From Bacillota bacterium (lineage in GTDB: Bacteria; Bacillota; Clostridia; Christensenellales; UBA1242), in the NCBI GenBank assembly GCA_009780065.1, contig WRAS01000002.1, forward strand, positions 137,916 to 201,915: a stretch of 64,000 bases of DNA, in the 5' to 3' direction. The notes below the pieces were generated by a model that saw only the letters and a program-made list of their open reading frames with translations, was not told the origin of the DNA and did not search any database. A program made the position numbers and the translations under genes. This document shows, piece after piece, positions 53,296 through 62,358 of this stretch; the first letter of the stretch is position 1, and each line of letters starts with the position of its first letter.

Positions 53296-54387
53296 TTAAC
53301 TTTCGGCTGTTTTGCCTCTCATCGCCTTAGGTACCAACGGCAACAGTTCTTCTTCCTCTATCGTTACGTTGTATTCAAAAACCGCGTCCTCTTCCCCTGC
53401 TATAACGTCCTTTGATATTATAACCTTGTGAAGATTCTGTTCACTGGGCACCTTGTACATGATATCACGCATATAGCCCTCAAGAATCGTTCTTAGACCA
53501 CGTGCCCCAGTCTTTAACTTAACCGCCTTTTCCGCAATTTTTTGGATACTTTCCTCGTCAAAGACCAATTCCACATTATCCAATTCAAACATCTTTTTAT
53601 ATTGGGTAATCAAAGCATTTTTCGGTTTCGTAAGAATATCCGACAATGCCTGTATATTCAATCCTTCCAACGTAACAATGACTGGAAGACGACCCACAAA
53701 TTCAGGGATAAGTCCGTATTTTGCAATATCTTCTACCGCAAGATTCTTAAGTAATTTTTCAGACTCGCCTTCTTGGATAACTATTGCACTTCCACTTGTT
53801 CGCAATTGCACCAACGTATCCAACCCAACAAACGCACCACCCACAATGAACAAAATATTCCCCGTATCTACCTGATAAACTTGTCCCGCAATAGGAACAG
53901 CAGCAATTGTTTTTTCAATAATTTTCAACAATGCTTGTTGAATTCCTTCACCATGCGGGGCATATCTTTTCGCGACCTTGTCAATCTCGTCTATATAGAT
54001 AATTCCGCGTTCCGCTTGCTTTGTATCTAGGTTAGCATTTTGTATGAGAGTTGCAAGAATGTTCTCTATCTCTTTCGCCGGATGCATAGAACCAACCAAA
54101 GTGGTTGCATCCGCCATAGCAAACGGAACACCCAACATCTTTGCAAGCGTGCTGACTATGTATGTCTTACCAGAACCGGTAGGTCCAATCATCATGATGT
54201 TACTCTTACCGATTTCAACGTCACTACCTAACAAAACCCGTTTGTAATGGTTATAAACCGCAACCGCCAAAACACGCTTTGCGTCATCTTGGCCAATAAC
54301 ATATTCGTCCAAATGCGCACGTATTTGAACCGGCGTTGGCAAATTAACCTTGGTCTCTTTACCCGATGCGTTTTCAGTGTTATTCAT
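53296..54387 (-). CDS. Divergent ClpX-like AAA+ ATPase lacking the zinc domain and key substrate/ClpP loops
   Basis: 363 residues. The AAA+ core is intact: Walker A GPTGSGKT (68-75), Walker B IIYIDEID (129-136), arginine-finger region EFVGRLPV and sensor-2 GARGLRTILE. Relative to true ClpX the N-terminal Cys4 zinc-binding domain is absent. The pore loop GYVG aligns with MHPA (101-104). The RKH loop is deleted (VPIAGQVYQVDT). The ClpP-binding IGF is replaced (SAIVIQEG). It should still hydrolyse ATP but probably does not feed ClpP. A MORN gene follows at 9 nt. A promoter ends 6 nt before the ATG. Confidence 0.85.
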   Translation of the reverse strand: MNNTENASGKETKVNLPTPVQIRAHLDEYVIGQDDAKRVLAVAVYNHYKRVLLGSDVEIGKSNIMMIGPTGSGKTYIVSTLAKMLGVPFAMADATTLVGSMHPAKEIENILATLIQNANLDTKQAERGIIYIDEIDKVAKRYAPHGEGIQQALLKIIEKTIAAVPIAGQVYQVDTGNILFIVGGAFVGLDTLVQLRTSGSAIVIQEGESEKLLKNLAVEDIAKYGLIPEFVGRLPVIVTLEGLNIQALSDILTKPKNALITQYKKMFELDNVELVFDEESIQKIAEKAVKLKTGARGLRTILEGYMRDIMYKVPSEQNLHKVIISKDVIAGEEDAVFEYNVTIEEEELLPLVPKAMRGKTAES

Positions 54388-54393
54388 AACTTA

Positions 54394-54422
54394 AATATAC
54401 CATCCTTGCAAATTGTGACCAA
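54394..54422 (-). promoter_or_regulatory. Promoter of the ClpX-like/MORN unit, predicted leaderless
   Basis: On the minus strand, TTGGTC, a 17-nt spacer and TATATT, then TAAGTT and the ATG at 54387. Confidence 0.5.
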
Positions 54423-54427
54423 ATGAT

Positions 54428-54456
54428 TTAACATATTGAATTTTATATGGTAATAT
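54428..54456 (+). promoter_or_regulatory. Promoter of the 216-residue membrane protein gene, predicted leaderless
   Basis: TTAACA, a 17-nt spacer and TAATAT, then 7 nt (AAAAGAT) to the ATG at 54464. Confidence 0.45.
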
Positions 54457-54463
54457 AAAAGAT

Positions 54464-55114
54464 ATGACCCAGAAAAACGAAATTCAAACAAAACCAGAAA
54501 AGCCAGTAAGTAAACGCGTAGTTTTCAAAAGCATCCTTTGCGGAGCCTCCGTCATCGTGTCTATAATAATGTCATTCATACTAATCAGTCGAGGGGATTA
54601 TCCTACACGAGACCCACTCAGTGCAATTGGAGAACAAAATCATGCCCTGTTTATTTTGTGGGGTATCTTTACCGGTCTTGCCGTTTACTTTAATTTGAAA
54701 CTTCTTGCTTCGCGTCTAAATTTCAAAAGTCGCTTATTCGAAATTGCTCTGATAATCGGTTGTAGTATGTCAATTGTCACCGTAACCATAGTCGGCTTGG
54801 AAACATGGAGACGTATAATCCACATCAGTTCGGCAATGAGTTTCGGCGTTATTTGTGTACTTTGTGTTATTACGCTTGTGATTGTCAAATTACGTTGCAA
54901 AAAGAACAGAAAAACTTCCATCACATATCTAACAGCAATTGCACTTTCCGCTGTTATCTTTATTTTCACCTCGATAAACATTGGATGGTTTACCGCAATG
55001 ACCCAGGTTCTTGTTGCAACCGTCTGTCTTATTATAATGTTCTGTTCCAACTTTATTGAAAAATGGCCTAAAGGATATTCGCAACCTTCAATAGAAAAAA
55101 CATCTGCCCAATAA
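54464..55114 (+). CDS. Six-helix membrane protein (DUF998-like), unknown function
   Basis: A 216-residue protein with a polar N-terminus, six predicted membrane helices and a short polar C-terminus. The segment ISRGDYPTRDPLSAIGEQNHALFILWGIFTGLA after the first helix resembles the DUF998 family layout, but I cannot confirm it. It is divergent from the ClpX-like gene and followed by a strong terminator. Confidence 0.65.
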   Translation: MTQKNEIQTKPEKPVSKRVVFKSILCGASVIVSIIMSFILISRGDYPTRDPLSAIGEQNHALFILWGIFTGLAVYFNLKLLASRLNFKSRLFEIALIIGCSMSIVTVTIVGLETWRRIIHISSAMSFGVICVLCVITLVIVKLRCKKNRKTSITYLTAIALSAVIFIFTSINIGWFTAMTQVLVATVCLIIMFCSNFIEKWPKGYSQPSIEKTSAQ

Positions 55115-55142
55115 AAAAAAGCCCCGTAACGGGGCTTTTTTA
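55114..55142 (+). terminator. Bidirectional intrinsic terminator
   Basis: AAAAAGCCCCG/CGGGGCTTTTT with a tight loop, between two convergent genes. Confidence 0.9.
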
Positions 55143-55143
55143 A

Positions 55144-57384
55144 TTACATGTTTCGTGCCTCGATAAGAAGACCAACCAAGCCAAGTCCAGGCGCATTCTC
55201 TGTAAGCACAAACAAACCAGAGTCTGTGTCCTGATTGAAACTAATAACCCCAGATGGATTAGTTCCTGAAAGCGAACCAACGTTAGATGCAAATGCAGCC
55301 GTACCGGATGCCGGCATCGGTATATTTCCCGCCGGAATCAAGTACACCGCGTTATTTGGATTACTTCCATACTTTTGTGTTGCATCAATTGACCAAGCAT
55401 GTGTCCATCCCGCACCATGCATTTGATTGGAACCGCCACCTTGGTGATTAAGTCCATATGTACGGAAAATCATAATAAAGTTAAATGCTTCTTGCGCACC
55501 TTCGCCTTGCCTTAGCATTGTAAGACCAAAGTTGGCATTGAATGCAGTCTCCGCAGCAGTCTTTAACCCAGGTATTATTAGATGAAAGCCCATCGCCATC
55601 ATCCATGCTTCGTCCCCATATAACCAGTTGTCCGCAATAAATGTTCCAACAATATCAATTGATGGTGGAGGCGGCAAACGGAAATTAAATGGTGAAAAAT
55701 CAAATTCATACGTTCTTCTGTGAATTACGTGAAACAATGGGCCACCACTTCTGCGGAATTCACTGTTTTCAAGTATTACTTGCGAGTTATAGTTATTAAT
55801 CGCGTGCGAGAACATATCTTCTATAGTTACGTTGTAAAGATGTGCTGAAATTTCTTCCATATATATTCCCGTGTTTGACGCACGAATTTGGACGTTTTCC
55901 ATCACAAGTGATATTGATGCAATTTCTACAAGAGCACCACCGCGTCTTGCATCTACTATAAATGCTGTCATCCCACCGCTTTCATTTGGTGCATTTGCAC
56001 CAGTCGGTGTTCCAGTGTGCCCAATGATATTAAGATCAAAAACACCAAAATCTATATCATTTGTTCTACCTTGGATATTAAACAATGATGTTCCTGCAAA
56101 AACTATTTCACCTTGTGCAATTCCAACTTGGGATGGTGGTACCAAAGGAAGTTGTCGATAATCTATTGTGTGGTTATTCCCATAAAAATCAATTACATCT
56201 GTTGCAAATAAATTCACAGAGTCACGATTAAAGACACCCAATTCCAATTGACGTAAAAGCCCTGCGTCTGTTTGCCCTTCTGGTATGATGAAATCAGGAA
56301 CATCGGATGGAACGATTGTTACGCTACTGTGCATCATCACTCCAACCGCACTCAAATCAGCAAAACGCTGTCTAAGTTGGGTAAGATTCCAGACGTTGTA
56401 ACCGTCTTGCAATGTGAATTCAATTTCAATATTTGGCATTGCCTGGTAACGCAATGCAAATTCAATGCGAATTTTTGTTCCAAAATCCTGGTTCAAGAAC
56501 TCAACAACATCACCTGTTATATCGTCAATAATATTAATTACTGCATCATTCATTGCATTGTATGTTGCAACATTCATATGCGCTGCAACTGGCGTAAGTT
56601 CAGGGAATTTTAACATCACCAAATTAAAGTTCATTGCGTTTCTTGAACCTATTACATAGTTGTCGTGGTTAAAACTTGCAGGCGGAGTAAACATAGCAAG
56701 ACGATAAACAACGCGCACATTGACTGTCACTGGTCCGCTTGGCAATGCAAATACAAGAGCATAATTTCCTTCTTCCGTAAAACTCAGAACTTGAACTCCG
56801 TATACTGTTGCAATTGTACCATTGGCGCCAGCACCCTGGTTGTTTGCACTGGTTATCGAATTAATTCCATAAAAACGATATGTAAAGCCAACGTAAAACG
56901 CATATTGACCAAGTGCGAACTCATGTACACCACGATCAGGGTCAAATGTAGATGTATCTGGGTTAAATGTCAACACACGATCCGGAGCCGTACTGTCTAT
57001 TGCGACAAGACTTGCGGTCAAGTCAGTACCATCCCGCGTTGTTGCAGTAATAACCGCACTCCCATCTATCTCAAGCATTTTTATATGTGCTACGTGAGGA
57101 TCGGTCTCGTCAATTGTCACTTGAACACTTGGAGCAGTACTTGCAAACAATACCCTTTTATCTGTCGTGTTTTCAGGCAACACCCGCACACGCACGGTAT
57201 GTACAATACCTGGGTTTTCCTCGAAATCAAATATCACGTGACCTGTTTCTAGATCCACGAATTCCACGCTTTGTGCATAAACAATTGGATCCACATCCCT
57301 GAATGCGGCTGCCCAGATTGCTATTACAACAAAACTGATTATTATGACACTTGCAATAATTATTGCTGTCGTTCTTTTGGTCAT
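55144..57384 (-). CDS. Large membrane-anchored extracellular protein, beta-helix-like C-terminal half
   Basis: A 746-residue protein. An N-terminal anchor (TTAIIIASVIIISFVVIAIWAA) is followed by Ig-like beta domains (VEFVDLETGHVIFDFEENPG...; TFNPDTSTFDPDRGVHEFALG). A later region of short parallel-beta-type repeats (FDLNIIGHTG, SLVMENVQIRASNTGIYMEEI, HLYNVTIEDMF, NSQVILENSEFRRSGG) is typical of right-handed beta-helix/pectate-lyase folds. There is no catalytic motif I can assign. Its ribosome site lies in the last codons of the upstream permease gene (1-nt gap), so it is the third gene of the ABC operon and a likely partner or cargo. Confidence 0.75.
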   Translation of the reverse strand: MTKRTTAIIIASVIIISFVVIAIWAAAFRDVDPIVYAQSVEFVDLETGHVIFDFEENPGIVHTVRVRVLPENTTDKRVLFASTAPSVQVTIDETDPHVAHIKMLEIDGSAVITATTRDGTDLTASLVAIDSTAPDRVLTFNPDTSTFDPDRGVHEFALGQYAFYVGFTYRFYGINSITSANNQGAGANGTIATVYGVQVLSFTEEGNYALVFALPSGPVTVNVRVVYRLAMFTPPASFNHDNYVIGSRNAMNFNLVMLKFPELTPVAAHMNVATYNAMNDAVINIIDDITGDVVEFLNQDFGTKIRIEFALRYQAMPNIEIEFTLQDGYNVWNLTQLRQRFADLSAVGVMMHSSVTIVPSDVPDFIIPEGQTDAGLLRQLELGVFNRDSVNLFATDVIDFYGNNHTIDYRQLPLVPPSQVGIAQGEIVFAGTSLFNIQGRTNDIDFGVFDLNIIGHTGTPTGANAPNESGGMTAFIVDARRGGALVEIASISLVMENVQIRASNTGIYMEEISAHLYNVTIEDMFSHAINNYNSQVILENSEFRRSGGPLFHVIHRRTYEFDFSPFNFRLPPPPSIDIVGTFIADNWLYGDEAWMMAMGFHLIIPGLKTAAETAFNANFGLTMLRQGEGAQEAFNFIMIFRTYGLNHQGGGSNQMHGAGWTHAWSIDATQKYGSNPNNAVYLIPAGNIPMPASGTAAFASNVGSLSGTNPSGVISFNQDTDSGLFVLTENAPGLGLVGLLIEARNM

Positions 57385-57385
57385 T

Positions 57386-59011
57386 TCAACCTCCTAACTT
57401 ATTTAAATTATAATGCAGTTTAATGTCAAGCAAATAATATCTGATATATGCAAATAGTATCGCAAAAATTAAAACTTTAATCCACAAAAGCCATTGAAAC
57501 TCAAAAAAAACATTTAACCCAAAAAACAATGTACAAATAACTGTCAGCACAAGACCAATCAATACACTTGTACCAACGTTTGCGTTATTGGCACCAGACT
57601 CGCTCTCATCCAGAGTTCCTATCTTTGCACGAAGAAGATCAATCTCGAAACTCCACAACATATGACCTATATTAATAAAAGATGCCGCAACAAATACAAA
57701 AGACATCTGCCACCATGTCGCACCCGTCAGCACAAACACAACAATACATGATGCCAAAATCATAGGCGTCGCAATAATTGCGTTCATTGTTATTTTTGCA
57801 TATACTTGGCTACGAAATGACATTGGACTGGTCTTTGTTAAATAGAATGCATGTCCCTCCCGAGATATGGCGGTTGCGCAATACGCATTCGACGACATAG
57901 CAATCAACAAAATTAAACACGCATTTGCAACGATTCGAATTTGGTCGCCTATAGGCCGCGTAGCAATAACGTTTAAAAGCGAATTTGCTGCGAACAAAAT
58001 AAATGGCATAAGAAAAATGAACAAGAAAAAGGTAAATAACAGGTTAGGTGACCGCAACATTATAAGGCCCTCTTTCTTGAAAAAGACATAATAAATACCT
58101 CTTTCCTTTTCTGTCTTTATTTGTTTTATTTGTTTCTTTTTTCGGCTTGGTCTGTTGTCACTACCCAACATTGCCATTTTAAAATAAAACGGACGCACAA
58201 CAAGAATAATAACAATCAAGCAAAATAATATTGTTCCAAAAATTACCGCTAAACTGACCAGCACATTTTGAAAAAATATCAAGTCAGAGATAAACCGCGG
58301 TACAATCAAAACGTTGGTCGTCCAAACAAAGAATGACATCGTGGCTTCGAAAATAGCTCGGTACGCACCCCATACACTGATTTGTATATCCAGCCGTGAA
58401 ACGAAATATCCGAACCCCCATGCAAATAGCACCATGACAACAAGGAAAAATGAAAGCGCAATTACAGAATTCTTTTTAAGTAATTGAATCAAATACGTCA
58501 TTGGAATTGAAATCGTAGCCGCCAACAACAATGGCAACAACGCAATCAAAATAACAAAAAAAGGAATCAATAAATAAAAACCCACACCAAACCCTGCAAC
58601 AATACCAAATGCAATTAATAATGGTAAAACAAATGTCAAACTGCGTTTAAGTTCTATTGTGGCAAGAAACAACAATTTTGAAAAGAAAACCTCGGAATGT
58701 TTTACCGGAAAACTTAACAAGAATCCATTATCGCTTGCGTAAAATAAATTTGTTATAACCGAATTAATACTGGTAAGAAACGAAAGAAACATCACCACAC
58801 CAATAAAGAATCCAATCAAAGCAGGTTCTGGGGAAAATGAAAGAACATCAACCGCCAGTCTATCCAACAAAGCAAAAATTAACACTGTCCATACCGCCAC
58901 CATAACTGTCTTCAATAAAATAATGCGCAGCAAAGACGGAAAGTGGCTAAGTGGTTCTATGTTAACTTTTTCGCTTAATTGAAACTTGGTCAGTCTTAGA
59001 AGCCTTTTCAT
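57386..59011 (-). CDS. ABC-2-type transporter permease
   Basis: A 541-residue membrane protein with about 10-12 helices and little conserved sequence. It resembles large ABC-2 exporter permeases that pair with DrrA/CcmA-type ATPases (SDNGFLLSFPVKHSEVFFSKLLFLATIELKRS). Its ATG overlaps the end of the ATPase fusion gene by 4 nt, supporting a transporter complex. The substrate is unknown. Confidence 0.8.
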   Translation of the reverse strand: MKRLLRLTKFQLSEKVNIEPLSHFPSLLRIILLKTVMVAVWTVLIFALLDRLAVDVLSFSPEPALIGFFIGVVMFLSFLTSINSVITNLFYASDNGFLLSFPVKHSEVFFSKLLFLATIELKRSLTFVLPLLIAFGIVAGFGVGFYLLIPFFVILIALLPLLLAATISIPMTYLIQLLKKNSVIALSFFLVVMVLFAWGFGYFVSRLDIQISVWGAYRAIFEATMSFFVWTTNVLIVPRFISDLIFFQNVLVSLAVIFGTILFCLIVIILVVRPFYFKMAMLGSDNRPSRKKKQIKQIKTEKERGIYYVFFKKEGLIMLRSPNLLFTFFLFIFLMPFILFAANSLLNVIATRPIGDQIRIVANACLILLIAMSSNAYCATAISREGHAFYLTKTSPMSFRSQVYAKITMNAIIATPMILASCIVVFVLTGATWWQMSFVFVAASFINIGHMLWSFEIDLLRAKIGTLDESESGANNANVGTSVLIGLVLTVICTLFFGLNVFFEFQWLLWIKVLIFAILFAYIRYYLLDIKLHYNLNKLGG

Positions 59012-61170
59012 TTTTTGTCCCCTCCCTCGTCTACGAGTTCGGTCATACCTTGTTTACTTAGATAAAGGGTCTCCAGACTCTCCCCTTTTTTTATATCTTT
59101 CTTTAAATCGATCAAATCAACCAATTGGCCTCTTTTAATAATACACACCCTGTCACAAATCTTTTCCACAACATCCAAGATATGTGAACTAAAGAACACT
59201 ATGTTTCCCGCTTTTGCGTGGTCTTTCATACATTGTTTAACCTCGAATACACTTTGTGGATCCAATCCAGTCAATGGTTCATCCAATATCCAAAGTTTAG
59301 GATTATGTATAAGCGCCGCGATAATTGTAACCTTTTGTTTCATACCATGAGAATAACTTTTGATTTTATTATCAATCGCATGTCCCATGTTTAATTGTTT
59401 CACCAGTTTATCTAATCTCTCCTGTCTAAGGCTTGGTTCCACTTCATAAAGATTTGCGACGTAGTTAATATACTCGCGCCCTGTTAACCTTTCATAGACC
59501 GCATGGTTATCCGGAACATATCCAATTAAACGTTTTGCTTGTAATGGCTGTCTGGCAATATCATATCCAAATATTTCAATATTGCCATCAGTAATAGGCA
59601 AAATCCCCACCATAGACTTTATCGTGGTCGTTTTCCCAGAACCATTGTGCCCAAGGAAACCAAAAACCTCACCCGAGTGCAATTCCAAATTCAAATTATC
59701 AACCGCTTTTTTATCTTGTCCAGAATATACCTTTGTGAATTTTGTAATTTTTATCATGTCCACTCCTTTTTCGTTTAACGGTTCAGTAATGTTCCTGCCT
59801 CTCATGTCTTTCTTTAATTGCAATAAATCAACACTTTGTTCAATTCTTTTTTGTCTGTAAAACTCAAAGTTAGTTGCAAACCGATGAATATAGACAATCC
59901 CCCATGCCTGAATCATCATCATCAAGACAACCCCAACAAACATAATTAAAAAATAAAGATAAGGAACAGTAATCGGATAGCCAAAGGCCATTATTGTAAA
60001 TGTAATATCCCGCACCGTAATCATAAAAGCAAATATGCTGGTAAGTGTATCATCCATCATAAAGAAAAAGTTAATGTCATAATACCAATTCACCCAAATC
60101 ACGTTAATAATAGCCGCCACCAAAAAGTAAACAGCAAATATAATTGACGCATTTTTAAAGTCTTTCACCTTTGGCATTTCAAATATGCCAAGTGCCAAAA
60201 TCAACACAGGGATAAAAAACGCGTTAACGTGTTGGACAATGTACTTTAATGCGTAATAACTAATCAGGTAATGATTCACATCCTGGAAGACGCTTGCAGC
60301 CATAGCAGCCACACTGTTTGCAAACAATGTGAAATAAAACAATGCTTTCCAACGCGTAATAAGCGCAATTGGTATCGCAATCATGGCAAGGTTACAAATA
60401 TGCAACGGAAGATTATTCACAGAGGTTTCCAAAATAGAAACTGTATACATTTGAAATCCGTTGTAAAAATGAAAGAATGCCGCAAGTGATAAAAACAAAC
60501 ATACAAGATATTTCAAATCTTTTGACTTGTTTCTTAGGACAAACCAAAAACCAAAAATCAGCACAAAATGACTGTACAGCCACCATAGGTGTACACGCGA
60601 GAATAAACCAATCTCGATTGTGGACTGCCCAAAGAATAATTGAAACACCCATAATGGAATAAACAGAACAACTATCAATGCAAAAACCCATGATGCTTGC
60701 AAAATTTCTTTTCTGTTAAAACGAAATCTTGGGTTATGTTTAATTAACACCAATACACAAAGCGCAAGAAACAAAACTTGTTCAATGATAAACCGTATCG
60801 AAGCAAAACTGGACCAATAGAAATAATCCCCGCCGATTGCAACAAGATTTCCACGCAAAAAAATAATATTTAAAATGACAATTGGCAATGCGAAAATTAT
60901 ACTTATGTTATTCAGCGTTTTGTTTTTGTAAAAAACCCCCACAATTACTGCTGCCGCTGCACCTGCGGTTAGAACCCGTAAAATCGTAATCCAGACAATC
61001 AAACCTCGTGAATATATTTGTGGGTTTTCCAAACTTATCGTTCTAGTCAATTGTATAAAAATATCAAAACCAATTACATAAATGGTTGCAAAAACGATTG
61101 CTGTCACAAAAATACTTATATCCAGTTTCCCATGGCGGGAAAACAATCGTCTTAGTCTATTTTCTTTCAT
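59008..61170 (-). CDS. YwaF-like multi-helix membrane protein fused to an ABC transporter ATPase
   Basis: A 720-residue protein. Residues 20-430 hold about twelve helices with a YwaF/TIGR02206-like stretch (NNLPLHICNLAMIAIPIALITRW; FQDVNHYLISYYALKYIVQHVNAFF). Residues 472-720 are a complete ABC ATPase: Walker A GHNGSGKTTT, Q-loop-region PDNHAVYERLTGREY, signature SYSHGMKQK, Walker B LWILDEPLTGLDP and the H-loop SSH. An ATG at codon 472 (59757) has AAAGGAG 7 nt upstream, so a free ATPase of 249 residues may also be made. This fusion is unusual. The permease follows with a 4-nt overlap. Confidence 0.85.
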   Translation of the reverse strand: MKENRLRRLFSRHGKLDISIFVTAIVFATIYVIGFDIFIQLTRTISLENPQIYSRGLIVWITILRVLTAGAAAAVIVGVFYKNKTLNNISIIFALPIVILNIIFLRGNLVAIGGDYFYWSSFASIRFIIEQVLFLALCVLVLIKHNPRFRFNRKEILQASWVFALIVVLFIPLWVFQLFFGQSTIEIGLFSRVHLWWLYSHFVLIFGFWFVLRNKSKDLKYLVCLFLSLAAFFHFYNGFQMYTVSILETSVNNLPLHICNLAMIAIPIALITRWKALFYFTLFANSVAAMAASVFQDVNHYLISYYALKYIVQHVNAFFIPVLILALGIFEMPKVKDFKNASIIFAVYFLVAAIINVIWVNWYYDINFFFMMDDTLTSIFAFMITVRDITFTIMAFGYPITVPYLYFLIMFVGVVLMMMIQAWGIVYIHRFATNFEFYRQKRIEQSVDLLQLKKDMRGRNITEPLNEKGVDMIKITKFTKVYSGQDKKAVDNLNLELHSGEVFGFLGHNGSGKTTTIKSMVGILPITDGNIEIFGYDIARQPLQAKRLIGYVPDNHAVYERLTGREYINYVANLYEVEPSLRQERLDKLVKQLNMGHAIDNKIKSYSHGMKQKVTIIAALIHNPKLWILDEPLTGLDPQSVFEVKQCMKDHAKAGNIVFFSSHILDVVEKICDRVCIIKRGQLVDLIDLKKDIKKGESLETLYLSKQGMTELVDEGGDKK

Positions 61171-61224
61171 TAGTTATACATACTAGTATAACTTAATACG
61201 TGTTTAAAATACTAATACATTTTA

Positions 61225-61533
61225 TTATCTGGGTACAATTTCATCCAATTCTTTGGCTTTTGCGTACGCCCCAAATGGTACAAAATAATCAAAGTGCGAA
61301 CTTTTACCAAACGCTGCACCTGGTACGCCACCACGGGACTCTTGTCGCATAAATGGAATTTCATGTTGTTCAAGCAAATCCTCCAACATCCCCGACGTCG
61401 GACCATGAATCCGAAATGTCAAAAACATAATATCATTAACAACGGGTGGCTTTAATCGCTTCTTACCACACTTGCATCGCGCCTCCTCGCCTTCAAACAC
61501 AATCTTACATCTGCCACAATAAAATTGATTCAT
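61225..61533 (-). CDS. Zinc-ribbon plus DUF2007-like small protein
   Basis: A 102-residue protein: an N-terminal Cys4 ribbon (FYCGRCKIVFEGEEARCKCGKKRL), then a domain like the DUF2007/putative signal-transducing family (DIMFLTFRIHGPTSGMLEDLLEQHEIPFMRQ ... FDYFVPFGAYAKAKELDEIV). Function unknown. Its ATG overlaps the stop of the GrpB gene by 4 nt, so they are translated together. Confidence 0.75.
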   Translation of the reverse strand: MNQFYCGRCKIVFEGEEARCKCGKKRLKPPVVNDIMFLTFRIHGPTSGMLEDLLEQHEIPFMRQESRGGVPGAAFGKSSHFDYFVPFGAYAKAKELDEIVPR

Positions 61534-62228
61534 ATACCCTCCGACACCTCTGCATCCTTTTCATCCACAATTTTTTTCATTTGTGCATAAAATTCTGGAT
61601 TTGCACTTGCACGTGCTGCTTCCACTGTTTCATCACTTGCTTTGGACCTGCCATATTTTTCAAAACCAAGGCTGACTGCCGCAGACACAAACGGAGATTT
61701 TGCATTGGTATATGCAACTATGTTTGCGGGAAACCGTTTAGCGATACCAAGCTTTGTTTCCGAATACATTTGGCCAATTTGCGGGTATTCTGTCAATAAT
61801 TGTTTGAAATGAAAGTACTTGGTCCAACAATCCTCGTATTGTGGCATTGTGGCTACTTGATGCGTTAGTAATCGTCCGACATCATCTGGATTTCTATCGT
61901 AACAATAAAATTGTGATTTGTTTTTATCTGTGAATCCTATGATTGAATTTTGTAACCGACGCTCGCCTGTTTCGTACAATCTTTTGCCCAAAAACCGCGC
62001 AAGTCTTTTTGAACCAGGCTCTTGCGCAACTGCTATATCCAATACCGGCTTTGCAAATTCAACAGAAGGAATTGATGTCGAACCAAACCATTCGACCGGG
62101 TGATTATAATCACCTATTAATTTTCTTATCTCATGCTGCTGTTCTTCGAAAAACCCCGCCCATCCCATTTGATGTTCGCTTCGCGGAACCAATAAAATGT
62201 CTTTTAATCCTTCCATTTCCCTAAACAT
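61530..62228 (-). CDS. GrpB/UPF0157 family nucleotidyltransferase-like protein
   Basis: 232 residues from ATG 62228. The core motif VEWFGSTSIPSVEFAKPVLDIAVA matches the GrpB signature (GSTSVPGLxAKPIxDI), a minimal nucleotidyltransferase fold. A C-terminal helical part of about 60 residues follows. The start is uncertain: 62273, 62228 and 62216 are all in frame. The last has GGGAA upstream. The activity of this family is not well known. Confidence 0.8.
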   Translation of the reverse strand: MFREMEGLKDILLVPRSEHQMGWAGFFEEQQHEIRKLIGDYNHPVEWFGSTSIPSVEFAKPVLDIAVAQEPGSKRLARFLGKRLYETGERRLQNSIIGFTDKNKSQFYCYDRNPDDVGRLLTHQVATMPQYEDCWTKYFHFKQLLTEYPQIGQMYSETKLGIAKRFPANIVAYTNAKSPFVSAAVSLGFEKYGRSKASDETVEAARASANPEFYAQMKKIVDEKDAEVSEGI

Positions 62229-62305
62229 ATTATCATATTGTAATATTGAATACAATATAAAAACCCCCGGCAAACATCAAAACTACTGGAACAATAAATT
62301 TTTAA

Positions 62306-62334
62306 TTGTTTTTGCTTTTACTGCAGAGTATACT
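62306..62334 (+). promoter_or_regulatory. Promoter of the ABC ATPase-permease gene
   Basis: TTGTTT (62306-62311), a 17-nt spacer and TATACT (62329-62334), leaving about 18 nt of leader that contains AGGTAGGA. Confidence 0.5.
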
Positions 62335-62358
62335 ATTGAAATAAAAGGTAGGACAAAA

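Noticed and set aside
53296..54387. Ordinary ClpX annotation
   Set aside because: Zinc domain, GYVG, RKH and IGF elements are missing, so calling it the ClpXP unfoldase would mislead.
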